Positions 1 to 6,445 of a stretch of DNA of 10,547 nt are shown here, piece after piece. A program made the translations under genes and the position numbers. The notes below the pieces were generated by a model. It was not told the DNA's origin, made no database searches, and worked only from the letters and a program-made list of their open reading frames with translations. Position 1 is the stretch's first letter; each line of letters begins with the position of its first letter. Origin of the DNA: Rhizobiaceae bacterium (lineage in GTDB: Bacteria; Pseudomonadota; Alphaproteobacteria; Rhizobiales; Rhizobiaceae); the NCBI GenBank assembly GCA_016793565.1, contig JAEUMA010000363.1, positions 1-10,547 on the forward strand, in the 5' to 3' direction.

Positions 1-1
1 C

Positions 2-1303
2 GGAGACGCGATCGGGTCCGGCCTCGAGGTCATCTGGACAACGACGCCCACCAGGTGGAGCAGCAACTTTTTCTGGAACCTGTTCGGTTACGAGTGGGAG
101 CTGACCCGGAGCCCCGCCGGCGCACAGCAGTGGACGCCGAAGAACGGCGCCGGCGCCAACACCGTGCCGGATGCCCACGACAAGTCGAAGCGGCATGCAC
201 CCTCGATGTTGACCACCGACCTGGCGCTCCGGTTCGACCCTGCCTACGAGAAGATCTCCCGGCGCTTCTTCGAGAACCCCGACGAGTTCGCCGACGCTTT
301 CGCCCGTGCCTGGTTCAAGCTCACCCACCGCGACATGGGCCCGGTTGCCCGCTATCTCGGGCCGCTGGTTCCCAAGGAAGAGCTGTCCTGGCAGGATCCG
401 ATCCCGGCGCTGGACCACGAGGTGATCGACGGGGCCGACGTTGCTGCGCTCAAGGCGAAGATCCTCGCCTCCGGCCTTTCGGTCTCCCAGCTGGTCTCGA
501 CCGCCTGGGCATCCGCCTCGACCTTCCGCGGGTCGGACAAGCGCGGCGGCGCCAATGGCGCGCGCGTCCGTCTCGCACCGCAGAAGGATTGGGAAGTCAA
601 CCAGCCGGCTCATCTGGCGACCGTTCTGCAGAAGCTGGAGTCGATCCGGAACGAGTTCAACGCCGCGCAGAAGGGCGATAAGAAGGTCTCCATCGCCGAC
701 CTGATCGTGCTCGGCGGCGCCGCTGCGATCGAGAAGGCGGCGAAGGATGGCGGCCAGGAGGTGAAGGTAGCCTTCGTTCCGGGTCGCATGGACGCCTCGC
801 AGGAGCTGACGGACGTCGAGTCCTTCGCTCCGCTCGAACCGACGGCCGACGGCTTCCGCAACTACTCCCGCGGCAAGCAGCGCCTGTCGCCTGAAGAGGC
901 CCTGGTCGACCGCGCGCAACTGCTCGGGCTGACGGCTCCGGAAATGGCCGTTCTGGTCGGCGGCCTGCGCGTGCTGGGCGCCAACGTCGCCCAGTCCACG
1001 CATGGCGTGTTCACCGACCGTCCCGAGACGCTGACCAACGACTTCTTCGCCAACCTGCTCGACATGGGCACGAAGTGGCAGCCTTCGGCCGGCATCGACG
1101 GCGTATACGAGGGACGCGACCGCAAGACTAACGAGCTGAAGTGGACCGGCACGCGCGTCGATCTGATCTTCGGCTCGCACTCGCAGTTGCGCGCGCTTGC
1201 CGAGGTCTATGGCAGCTCCGACGCCAAGGGCAAATTCGTGAAGGACTTCGTCGCCGCCTGGAACAAGGTGATGAACGCCGACCGCTTCGACATTGTGCGC
1301 TAG
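2..1303 (+). CDS. katG: Catalase-peroxidase KatG, C-terminal part (5' end outside window)
   Basis: Bifunctional haem catalase/peroxidase that removes hydrogen peroxide in the cytoplasm. The reading frame is open from base 2, so the gene enters from the left; 433 residues are visible of a protein usually near 730. The window opens with GLEVIWTTTPTRWSS, a KatG signature. It is followed by THRDMGP, whose Arg (fragment residue 110) matches the mobile arginine described for KatG catalase activity, then WQDPIP, SFRGSDKRGGANGAR and DASQELTDVESF. The closing blocks include LTAPEMAVLVGGLRVLGAN and the final VMNADRFDIVR. Most of this is the C-terminal, haem-less peroxidase-like domain, which supports folding of the active domain. 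The haem ligand and the Met-Tyr-Trp cofactor residues lie upstream and cannot be checked. The shorter start at GTG 164 is only an internal codon. No defect is seen, and a hairpin 30 bases downstream probably ends the transcript. Confidence 0.97.
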   Translation, partial: GDAIGSGLEVIWTTTPTRWSSNFFWNLFGYEWELTRSPAGAQQWTPKNGAGANTVPDAHDKSKRHAPSMLTTDLALRFDPAYEKISRRFFENPDEFADAFARAWFKLTHRDMGPVARYLGPLVPKEELSWQDPIPALDHEVIDGADVAALKAKILASGLSVSQLVSTAWASASTFRGSDKRGGANGARVRLAPQKDWEVNQPAHLATVLQKLESIRNEFNAAQKGDKKVSIADLIVLGGAAAIEKAAKDGGQEVKVAFVPGRMDASQELTDVESFAPLEPTADGFRNYSRGKQRLSPEEALVDRAQLLGLTAPEMAVLVGGLRVLGANVAQSTHGVFTDRPETLTNDFFANLLDMGTKWQPSAGIDGVYEGRDRKTNELKWTGTRVDLIFGSHSQLRALAEVYGSSDAKGKFVKDFVAAWNKVMNADRFDIVR

Positions 1304-1335
1304 TCCCCGTCCGGGACTTCCACCGACGGACTACG

Positions 1336-1360
1336 AAGGCCGGGACGCGTACCCGGCCTT
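1336..1360 (+). terminator. Hairpin terminator after katG
   Basis: A perfect 9-bp inverted repeat, AAGGCCGGG / CCCGGCCTT, with a 7-base loop, lies 32 bases past the katG stop. The following bases (GGTTCGTCT) are only weakly T-rich, and ACGA before the stem and TCGT after it could extend it across a GGT bulge. The position between two co-directional genes fits a transcription terminator. The missing U-tract makes its strength uncertain. Confidence 0.65.
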
Positions 1361-1457
1361 GGTTCGTCTGGCGCGGTGACTGCGCTCCCTGTTGCCCGCC
1401 GGCGCTGCCCGCTGTAGCAAGCTTTGGCTCGGGATCACCGGCGCGGGAAAACCGGAT

Positions 1458-2747
1458 ATGCGCATCGGCGGACGTCTAGCGGCAGCCATCGAAGTTTTGC
1501 AGGACATGGAACAGCGGCATCGGCCGGTTGCCGATGCGCTGAAGGACTGGGGCCTTTCGCACCGCTTCGCCGGTTCCGGCGACCGCGCGGCCGTGGGTAA
1601 CATCGTCTATGGCGCCTTGCGCCGCCGGCGCACGGCGTCCTGGCTGCTTGATGCCGATACGCCGCGCGCACACGCCTACGGCGCGCTGCTGACTGAATGG
1701 GAACTCTCCTTCGAGGCCCTTGGTCGGGAACTTGAGGGCGATCGTTTCGCGCCCGCGCCATTGTCGCCCGCCGAACAGTCCTGCCTGACCCAACGTCTCG
1801 GGCAGACTCCGCCGGACGATGTCCGGGCCGACTGTCCGGACTGGTGTCTGCCTCAACTCGAAAGCGCGTTCGGCGCTGACTGGGCCGACGAGGCTGCTGC
1901 CCTTGCCACCCGCCCGCCGCTCGATCTCAGGGTCAATACGCTGCTGTCTTCGCGCGAAAAGGTTTCGCTGGAGCTGGAGGAAACCGGAGCGATGCCGACG
2001 CTGCTGGCTCCGAACGGCCTTCGCATAGCTCCAATCCAAGGCGCAGGGCGCCACCCCAACGTGCAGGCCGAGCCCGCCTTCCAGCAGGGCTGGTTCGAGG
2101 TGCAGGACGAAGGTTCCCAGGTCGTGGCGGCGCTGGCGGGCGCCGGCATGGGCATGCAGGTGCTGGACTATTGCGCCGGAGCCGGCGGCAAGACGCTGGC
2201 CTTGGCGGCCGCGATGGAGAACGGCGGCAGGATCCATGCCTTCGACGCCGAGAAGGCGCGCCTCGCGCCCATCTTCGACCGCCTTCGCCGCTCCGGCGCG
2301 ACCAATGTCGAGGTGGTCGGCCGTGAGAAGAGCCTGGCGCCGCTCTCCGGCCAGATGGACATCGTGCTCGTCGACGCGCCGTGCACGGGCAGCGGAACCT
2401 GGCGGCGCCGGCCCGACGCGAAATGGCGCCTATCGCCGAAGCAAGTCGAGGCGCGAACGGCCGAGCAAACGGCCATCCTGGACAAGGCGCGGACCTATGT
2501 CCGGCCGGGCGGGCTGCTGGTCTACATAACCTGCTCGGTGTTTCGCGACGAAAATGCCGCGCAGGTCGAGGCCTTCCTGGCGCGAGACGGTGGCTTTTCG
2601 CCGGTGGATCATGGCGATTTGTGGCGCAGCCACCACCCCGGCCGGGAGGACGCGGCGCGTATCGATCGGCGCCTGGGCATCTCGCTGACGCCCGCGCGCA
2701 GCGGCACCGACGGGTTCTACTTCGCGGCGTTGCGCCGGGAAAGCTAG
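1458..2747 (+). CDS. RsmB/NOP-family SAM-dependent RNA (cytosine-C5) methyltransferase
   Basis: Predicted to transfer a methyl group from SAM to C5 of a cytosine in RNA, most likely 16S rRNA as in RsmB/Fmu. It has 429 residues. Residues 1 to about 140 form a helical NusB/RsmB-like N-terminal region containing DRAAVGNIVYGALRRR. The Rossmann methyltransferase domain follows: motif I VLDYCAGAGGKT at 235-246, motif IV DAPCTGSGTWRRRPD with Cys309, and motif VI ITCSVFRDEN with Cys359. The paired cysteines (PC and TC) are those used for catalysis and product release in this family. The ATG at 1458 was chosen because it begins the family's N-terminal region and has GGGA upstream. A TTG at 1392 in the same frame would add 22 low-quality residues. 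The target base cannot be read from the sequence, and a tRNA target is not excluded. Confidence 0.93.
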   Translation: MRIGGRLAAAIEVLQDMEQRHRPVADALKDWGLSHRFAGSGDRAAVGNIVYGALRRRRTASWLLDADTPRAHAYGALLTEWELSFEALGRELEGDRFAPAPLSPAEQSCLTQRLGQTPPDDVRADCPDWCLPQLESAFGADWADEAAALATRPPLDLRVNTLLSSREKVSLELEETGAMPTLLAPNGLRIAPIQGAGRHPNVQAEPAFQQGWFEVQDEGSQVVAALAGAGMGMQVLDYCAGAGGKTLALAAAMENGGRIHAFDAEKARLAPIFDRLRRSGATNVEVVGREKSLAPLSGQMDIVLVDAPCTGSGTWRRRPDAKWRLSPKQVEARTAEQTAILDKARTYVRPGGLLVYITCSVFRDENAAQVEAFLARDGGFSPVDHGDLWRSHHPGREDAARIDRRLGISLTPARSGTDGFYFAALRRES

Positions 2748-2802
2748 TACGGGCCGGACTTGACGTTTCGGCCGTTACGTCCAGTTATTCTCGCGGATCG
2801 GC

Positions 2803-2807
2803 GGAGG
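2803..2807 (+). promoter_or_regulatory. Ribosome binding site fixing the tspO start
   Basis: GGAGG is followed by 9 bases and then TTG in frame with tspO. No ATG or GTG in that frame lies near the start of the conserved region, so this site decides for a TTG initiation codon. Confidence 0.7.
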
Positions 2808-2816
2808 ATCGGTGCA

Positions 2817-3269
2817 TTGAGCAGATATTGGGCGCTGGCCGGTTTCATCGCGTTGACGCTAGGCGGGGGCACGCTGGTCGGTCTCGTCAGCGTGCCCGGC
2901 GAGTGGTATGCCGGCCTTGCCAAGCCCTGGTTCAACCCGCCGAACTGGGTGTTCGGGCCGGCATGGACAGTTCTCTACGTGTTGATCGCCATCGCAGGCT
3001 GGCGCATCTGGCTGCTGCCGCAAAGAGGCGCGGCGATGATGCTGTGGTGGCTGCAGCTAGCCCTGAACTTCGCCTGGACGCCCATCTTCTTCCTGGCGCA
3101 TCAGCTTGGGCTTGCGCTGGTCGTTGTCTGCCTGATCCTCCTGCTGTCCCTCGGCTTCGTGGCCACAGCCTGGCACAAGGACCGCCCCGCCGCACTTCTG
3201 TTCGTGCCCTACGTGCTCTGGACGGCCTTCGCGTCTCTGTTGAATGCTTCAGTATGGTGGCTGAACTGA
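2817..3269 (+). CDS. tspO: TspO/MBR-family membrane protein, probable TTG start
   Basis: Integral membrane protein of the TspO/peripheral benzodiazepine receptor family, which binds porphyrins and other hydrophobic ligands. In alphaproteobacteria such as Rhodobacter it modulates tetrapyrrole metabolism and oxygen responses. It has 150 residues and five hydrophobic segments. The family motif WYAGLAKPWFNPPNWVFGPAW is at 30-50, followed by LYVLIAIAGWRIW. The third segment carries LNFAWTPIFF, and VLWTAFASLLNASVWWLN closes the protein. The TTG at 2817 is preferred because GGAGG lies 9 bases upstream (2803-2807) and the protein then begins SRYWALAGF, directly before helix 1. The upstream TTG at 2760 adds an arginine-rich stretch without a ribosome binding site. 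It lies 69 bases after the methyltransferase gene and may be co-transcribed with it. Confidence 0.93.
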   Translation: MSRYWALAGFIALTLGGGTLVGLVSVPGEWYAGLAKPWFNPPNWVFGPAWTVLYVLIAIAGWRIWLLPQRGAAMMLWWLQLALNFAWTPIFFLAHQLGLALVVVCLILLLSLGFVATAWHKDRPAALLFVPYVLWTAFASLLNASVWWLN

Positions 3270-3344
3270 CGCTGCGCCGAAATGCCGATTGTGCGGCGCG
3301 GCGGCGTTTGCAATAACGCCGGCTTGGAAATCGGGGACGGCCGA

Positions 3345-3803
3345 ATGGCGGCAAGGATCGTGCCTGCTGCGAATTTCGAGGAGCGCGTACGAAGCTCCTT
3401 CGCCAGGCAGGGGGCCATGGCGACGATCGGAGCCGAGCTCACGGTGGTGCGCCCAGGCACCGTCGAGATCGAGATGCCCTATTCGCCGGCGCTGACCCAG
3501 CAGCACGGGTTCCTCCACGCCGGGATCATATCGGCGGTCCTCGATTCGGCATGCGGCTATGCCGCATTCTCGCTGATCCCGGAAAACGCCAGCGTTCTCA
3601 CGATCGAGTTCAAGGTCAATCTCCTGGCGCCCGGCCGTGGCGAACGCTTTCTCTTCCGGGGGTCGGTCACCAAGCCGGGCCGCACGATCGTGGTGGCGGA
3701 TGGGCAGGCATACGCCTTCTCAGCCGAGGGCGAAGCGCGGCTGATAGCCACCATGACCGGCACCATGATGACGGTGACCGGCCGCGAAGGCATCGAGGGA
3801 TAG
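3345..3803 (+). CDS. PaaI-family hotdog-fold thioesterase
   Basis: Predicted to hydrolyse acyl- or aryl-CoA thioesters in the cytoplasm. It has 152 residues, the usual size for single-domain PaaI/YdiI-type hotdog enzymes. After an N-terminal helix (about 10-25), the family core HGFLHAGIISAVLDSACGYAA starts at His54. Asp67 occupies the catalytic acid position on the hotdog helix. LTIEFKVNLLAPG and a terminal beta strand rich in Thr and Met (LIATMTGTMMTV) follow. The ATG at 3345 was chosen because GGGGAC lies just upstream and MAARIVPAANFEERV is a good start. An in-frame ATG at 3282 would add 21 odd residues and lacks a ribosome site. The stop is 2 bases before the nucleosidase ATG, so the two are almost surely co-translated. 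The substrate is unknown. Confidence 0.9.
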   Translation: MAARIVPAANFEERVRSSFARQGAMATIGAELTVVRPGTVEIEMPYSPALTQQHGFLHAGIISAVLDSACGYAAFSLIPENASVLTIEFKVNLLAPGRGERFLFRGSVTKPGRTIVVADGQAYAFSAEGEARLIATMTGTMMTVTGREGIEG

Positions 3804-3805
3804 GA

Positions 3806-4444
3806 ATGCGGATCGAGACGCTTGCCGGACGGCGGATCCTATTCGTCATGGCAGCCGAGGCCGAGTACGGCCCGCGCCTTCAGGGTTTGTTCAAGCCGCT
3901 GATGACCGGCGTCGGGCCTGTCGAGGCCGGCATCGCGCTGGGCGCCGCGCTCGGCGGCCTCAGGGCCGCCAGTTCGCTGCCGCATCTGGTCGTCTCGCTC
4001 GGCTCGGCCGGCAGCCGCCGTCTCGTTCAGACGGAGATCTACCAGGTTGTTTCCGTGCGCTATCGCGACATGGACGCTTCCGCTTTCGGCTTCGAGAAGG
4101 GCATCACGCCGTTTCTCGATCTTCCCGTGACGGTGCCGCTGCCCTACCGGATCCCCGGCATCAAGGAGGCGACGATCTCGACCGGTGGCACCATCATCGC
4201 CGGCGGCGCCTTCGACGCCATCGCCGAGGACATGGTCGATATGGAAACCTTCGCTTGCCTGCGCGCCTGCCAGGTTTTCGGTCTCCCGCTGGTCGGCCTG
4301 CGTGGCATTTCGGACGGCATCGACGATGTCAGCCATATCGACGACTGGACCGAGTACCTGCATGTCATCGACGAGAAGCTCGCCGATGCCGTAAAGCGGC
4401 TGGAAGAAGCGATCCTCGACGGTTCGGTTGCCCTGCCGGCCTGA
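3806..4444 (+). CDS. mtnN: 5'-methylthioadenosine/S-adenosylhomocysteine nucleosidase
   Basis: Cleaves the glycosidic bond of MTA and/or SAH to give adenine and a ribosyl thiol, recycling by-products of SAM use. It has 212 residues. The phosphorylase/nucleosidase fold is indicated by RRILFVMAAEAEYGP, with Glu18/Glu20 near the position of the family's catalytic acid. MTGVGPVEAGI follows as the substrate loop, then VSLGSAGS. DMVDMETFA has Glu147 at the ribose-binding position, and RGISDGID has Asp170 at the purine-activating position. The start lies 2 bases after the thioesterase stop, and GAGGGATAGGA across that stop serves as its ribosome site. MTA versus SAH preference cannot be judged. At 212 residues it is slightly shorter than the roughly 230 of E. 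coli MtnN, but all key blocks are present. Confidence 0.88.
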   Translation: MRIETLAGRRILFVMAAEAEYGPRLQGLFKPLMTGVGPVEAGIALGAALGGLRAASSLPHLVVSLGSAGSRRLVQTEIYQVVSVRYRDMDASAFGFEKGITPFLDLPVTVPLPYRIPGIKEATISTGGTIIAGGAFDAIAEDMVDMETFACLRACQVFGLPLVGLRGISDGIDDVSHIDDWTEYLHVIDEKLADAVKRLEEAILDGSVALPA

Positions 4445-4565
4445 CGCGCCGAACGGACTTGCGGCTGGACGACGGTTGAATCGTTTCATGAGCCCGCTGA
4501 ATCAGACAGGAAACGCCGGGCGCCAAGCCATTGCGTCGACTCGGCTTTTTCTCTAAAGGCCCGCC
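4445..4565 (+). other. 121-base gap upstream of guaA
   Basis: No gene or convincing riboswitch is seen. It ends with AAAGG 6 bases before the guaA ATG, a plausible ribosome binding site. A T-run (GGCTTTTTCTC) near 4544-4553 lies after weakly paired GC-rich bases. TTGAAT at 4476 is a possible -35 element but has no good -10 at the right distance. guaA may have its own promoter here or be read from upstream. Confidence 0.35.
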
Positions 4566-6128
4566 ATGACAAGCCAAGGCCATACGGACTCCGTCCTCAT
4601 CGTCGATTTCGGCAGCCAGTTTACCCAATTGATCGCCAGGCGTATCCGGGAAACGGGCGTTTTTTCCGAGATCGTGCCCTTCCAGAAGGCCGAGGAGGCA
4701 TTCAACCGCATCCGCCCGAAGGCTGTGATCCTGTCAGGCGGACCTGCCTCCACCGGTGATGCCGACAGTCCGCGCGCGCCGCAGGTGGTTTTTGATTCGG
4801 GCGTGCCTGTGCTCGGCATCTGCTACGGCCAGATGACGCTTTGCGTTCAGATGGGTGGTGTCGCCGAAAGCTCCGACCACCGCGAATTCGGCCGCGCCTT
4901 CGTCCAGATCGAGAAGGAATGCCCGCTCTTCGACGGGTTGTGGGCCACCGGCCAGCGGCACCAGGTTTGGATGAGCCACGGCGACCGAGTGATCGCCCTG
5001 CCGCAGGGCTTCGAGATTTTCGGCCGTTCCGAAGGGGCGCCCTTCGCCATCTTCGGCAATGTTGCGCGACGAATGTACGGCATCATGTTCCATCCCGAAG
5101 TCGTCCATACGCCTGACGGCGCGCGCCTACTGCAGAACTTCGTTCACAACATCGCCGGCATCGGCGGCGACTGGACGATGCGGGCCTATCGCGAGCACGC
5201 CGTGCAGCAGATCCGCGCGCAGGTCGGCCATGGCAAGGTGATTTGCGCGCTTTCGGGCGGCGTCGATTCCTCGGTCGCGGCGCTGCTCGTTCACGAGGCC
5301 GTCGGCGACCAACTCACCTGCATCCTTGTGGACCATGGCCTGATGCGCAAGGACGAGGCAGCAAGCGTCGTCGCCATGTTCCGCGAGCACTACAATCTTC
5401 CGCTGATCCTGGTCGACGCCTCGGACCGGTTCATCTCGGCGCTGGAAGGCGAGTCCGATCCGGAAAAGAAGCGCAAGACGATCGGCCGCCTGTTCATCGA
5501 GGTATTCGAGGAGGAGGCGGCTAAGCTCGGCGGGGCGGATTTCCTTGCTCAGGGCACGCTCTACCCCGACGTCATCGAGAGCGTGTCGTTCTCAGGCGGG
5601 CCGTCCGTCACGATCAAGTCCCACCACAATGTCGGCGGCCTTCCCGAGCGCATGAAGATGCAGCTGGTGGAGCCGCTGCGCGAACTGTTCAAGGACGAGG
5701 TGAGGGCGCTCGGCCGGGAGCTTGGCCTGCCGGAAAGTTTCATCGGCCGCCACCCCTTTCCTGGGCCCGGCCTGGCGATCCGTTGTCCCGGCGGCGTCAC
5801 CCGCGACAAGCTCCGCATCCTGCGCGACGCCGATGCCATCTACCTCGAGGAGATCCGCAAGGCTGGCCTCTACGACTCCATCTGGCAGGCCTTCGCCGTG
5901 TTGCTGCCGGTGCAGACGGTCGGCGTGATGGGCGACGGCCGCACCTACGAATATGTCTGCGCGCTGCGGGCGGTGACTTCGGTGGACGGCATGACGGCCG
6001 ATTTCTACCACTACGACATGGGCTTCCTCGGCGCGACGGCGACCCGCATCATCAACGAGGTGCGGGGCATCAACCGCGTCGTCTATGACGTAACGAGCAA
6101 ACCGCCCGGCACCATCGAGTGGGAATGA
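4566..6128 (+). CDS. guaA: GMP synthase (glutamine-hydrolysing)
   Basis: Converts XMP to GMP using glutamine and ATP, the last step of guanine nucleotide synthesis. It has 520 residues, the normal length. The class I glutamine amidotransferase domain (about 8-200) has ILSGGPAST, GICYGQM with nucleophile Cys86, and MFHPEV with His176 and Glu178. The ATP pyrophosphatase domain has the P-loop SGGVDSS at 230-236. The dimerisation domain ends with the canonical TSKPPGTIEWE. ATG 4566 has AAAGG six bases upstream. The gene is complete even though an apparent genomic island begins just after its stop, as expected when an integrase targets the 3' end and restores the coding sequence. Composition changes sharply right after the stop codon. 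Confidence 0.98.
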   Translation: MTSQGHTDSVLIVDFGSQFTQLIARRIRETGVFSEIVPFQKAEEAFNRIRPKAVILSGGPASTGDADSPRAPQVVFDSGVPVLGICYGQMTLCVQMGGVAESSDHREFGRAFVQIEKECPLFDGLWATGQRHQVWMSHGDRVIALPQGFEIFGRSEGAPFAIFGNVARRMYGIMFHPEVVHTPDGARLLQNFVHNIAGIGGDWTMRAYREHAVQQIRAQVGHGKVICALSGGVDSSVAALLVHEAVGDQLTCILVDHGLMRKDEAASVVAMFREHYNLPLILVDASDRFISALEGESDPEKKRKTIGRLFIEVFEEEAAKLGGADFLAQGTLYPDVIESVSFSGGPSVTIKSHHNVGGLPERMKMQLVEPLRELFKDEVRALGRELGLPESFIGRHPFPGPGLAIRCPGGVTRDKLRILRDADAIYLEEIRKAGLYDSIWQAFAVLLPVQTVGVMGDGRTYEYVCALRAVTSVDGMTADFYHYDMGFLGATATRIINEVRGINRVVYDVTSKPPGTIEWE

Positions 6129-6131
6129 TTT
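6098..6131 (+). other. Presumed attachment site (attL-like) at the 3' end of guaA
   Basis: Inferred, not read directly. An integrase gene facing away from guaA and an AT-rich repeat-bearing leader begin right after the guaA stop, and guaA is intact. The 3' end of guaA is a known integration target, for instance for IntG of Mesorhizobium tripartite ICEs. The crossover core should lie within the last codons of guaA. Its exact limits need the second copy (attR), which is not in the window. Confidence 0.4.
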
Positions 6132-6180
6132 TTGCTCCTCCGGGCGTATCCAGCAACACGCTACAATGCGACATAAAGCA

Positions 6181-6210
6181 TTGAAATAGATAGAAAAATA
6201 TCTCTATATG
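6181..6210 (+). promoter_or_regulatory. Possible sigma-70 promoter in the island leader
   Basis: TTGAAA at 6181-6186 (5 of 6 to consensus) and TATATG at 6205-6210 (4 of 6) are separated by 18 bases in an AT-rich stretch. A start near 6217 would give a transcript of about 120 bases to the terminator at 6293-6335, containing the tandem repeats. There is no experimental support, and AT-rich DNA often gives chance matches. Confidence 0.3.
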
Positions 6211-6243
6211 TTTCGCGGTCTATCGCGGGGTTAGCCTCCGAAA

Positions 6244-6267
6244 TGACGGTATGGCTGACGGTATGGC
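6244..6267 (+). repeat. Perfect 12-bp tandem repeat TGACGGTATGGC x2
   Basis: Two identical abutting copies of TGACGGTATGGC occupy 6244-6255 and 6256-6267. They belong to a wider family of TGACGGTAT motifs in this leader. Between an integration site and an integrase gene, such paired sites are likely arm-type binding sites for the integrase or sites for its accessory factor. Confidence 0.85.
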
Positions 6268-6292
6268 GGATCTTGTCTCAGCTCGAAATCAC

Positions 6293-6335
6293 ATATACCG
6301 TCAGAGGCAAGAGAGCTTCTGACGGTATATTTTTT
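6293..6335 (+). terminator. Intrinsic terminator built from an inverted pair of the repeat
   Basis: A perfect 13-bp inverted repeat (6293-6305 with 6318-6330) can be extended by G-T, G-C and C-G pairs around a 6-base loop. It is followed by a run of six T (6330-6335). This is a classical rho-independent terminator reading on the + strand. The other strand has no T-run. It would stop transcription coming from guaA or from a promoter in the leader before it enters the integrase gene. Confidence 0.75.
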
Positions 6336-6375
6336 GGCCTAATGCGCTGTAAAAGCAGGGAAAATATACAATAGG

Positions 6376-6404
6376 AACGGTCGTTTTCGGCCTGACGGTA
6401 TAAT
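6376..6404 (+). promoter_or_regulatory. Likely integrase promoter with consensus TATAAT
   Basis: A perfect TATAAT at 6399-6404 lies 41 bases before the integrase ATG. The -35 region (around 6376-6381, AACGGT) is a poor match, so activity may be weak or need help. The -10 box overlaps the last three bases of a TGACGGTAT copy (6393-6401), so a protein bound to that repeat would occlude the promoter. This suggests autoregulation by integrase or excisionase. Confidence 0.5.
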
Positions 6405-6445
6405 TGGGCGCTCTCCAGCATTTTTGGTTGATCTGGAGGGTGTTA

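Noticed and set aside
55..681. 208-codon + frame in the first kilobase
   Set aside because: It is a shifted frame inside katG with arginine-rich composition and no recognisable domain.
1476..2237. 253-codon minus-strand frame
   Set aside because: It is antisense to the methyltransferase gene, whose motifs I, IV and VI leave no doubt about the coding strand.
2381..3316. 311-codon + frame spanning the methyltransferase end and tspO
   Set aside because: It is out of frame with two well supported genes and rich in Arg, Ala and Gly; a shadow.
4445..4565. Purine riboswitch ahead of guaA
   Set aside because: The 121-base leader shows no recognisable aptamer core or paired stems of that class.
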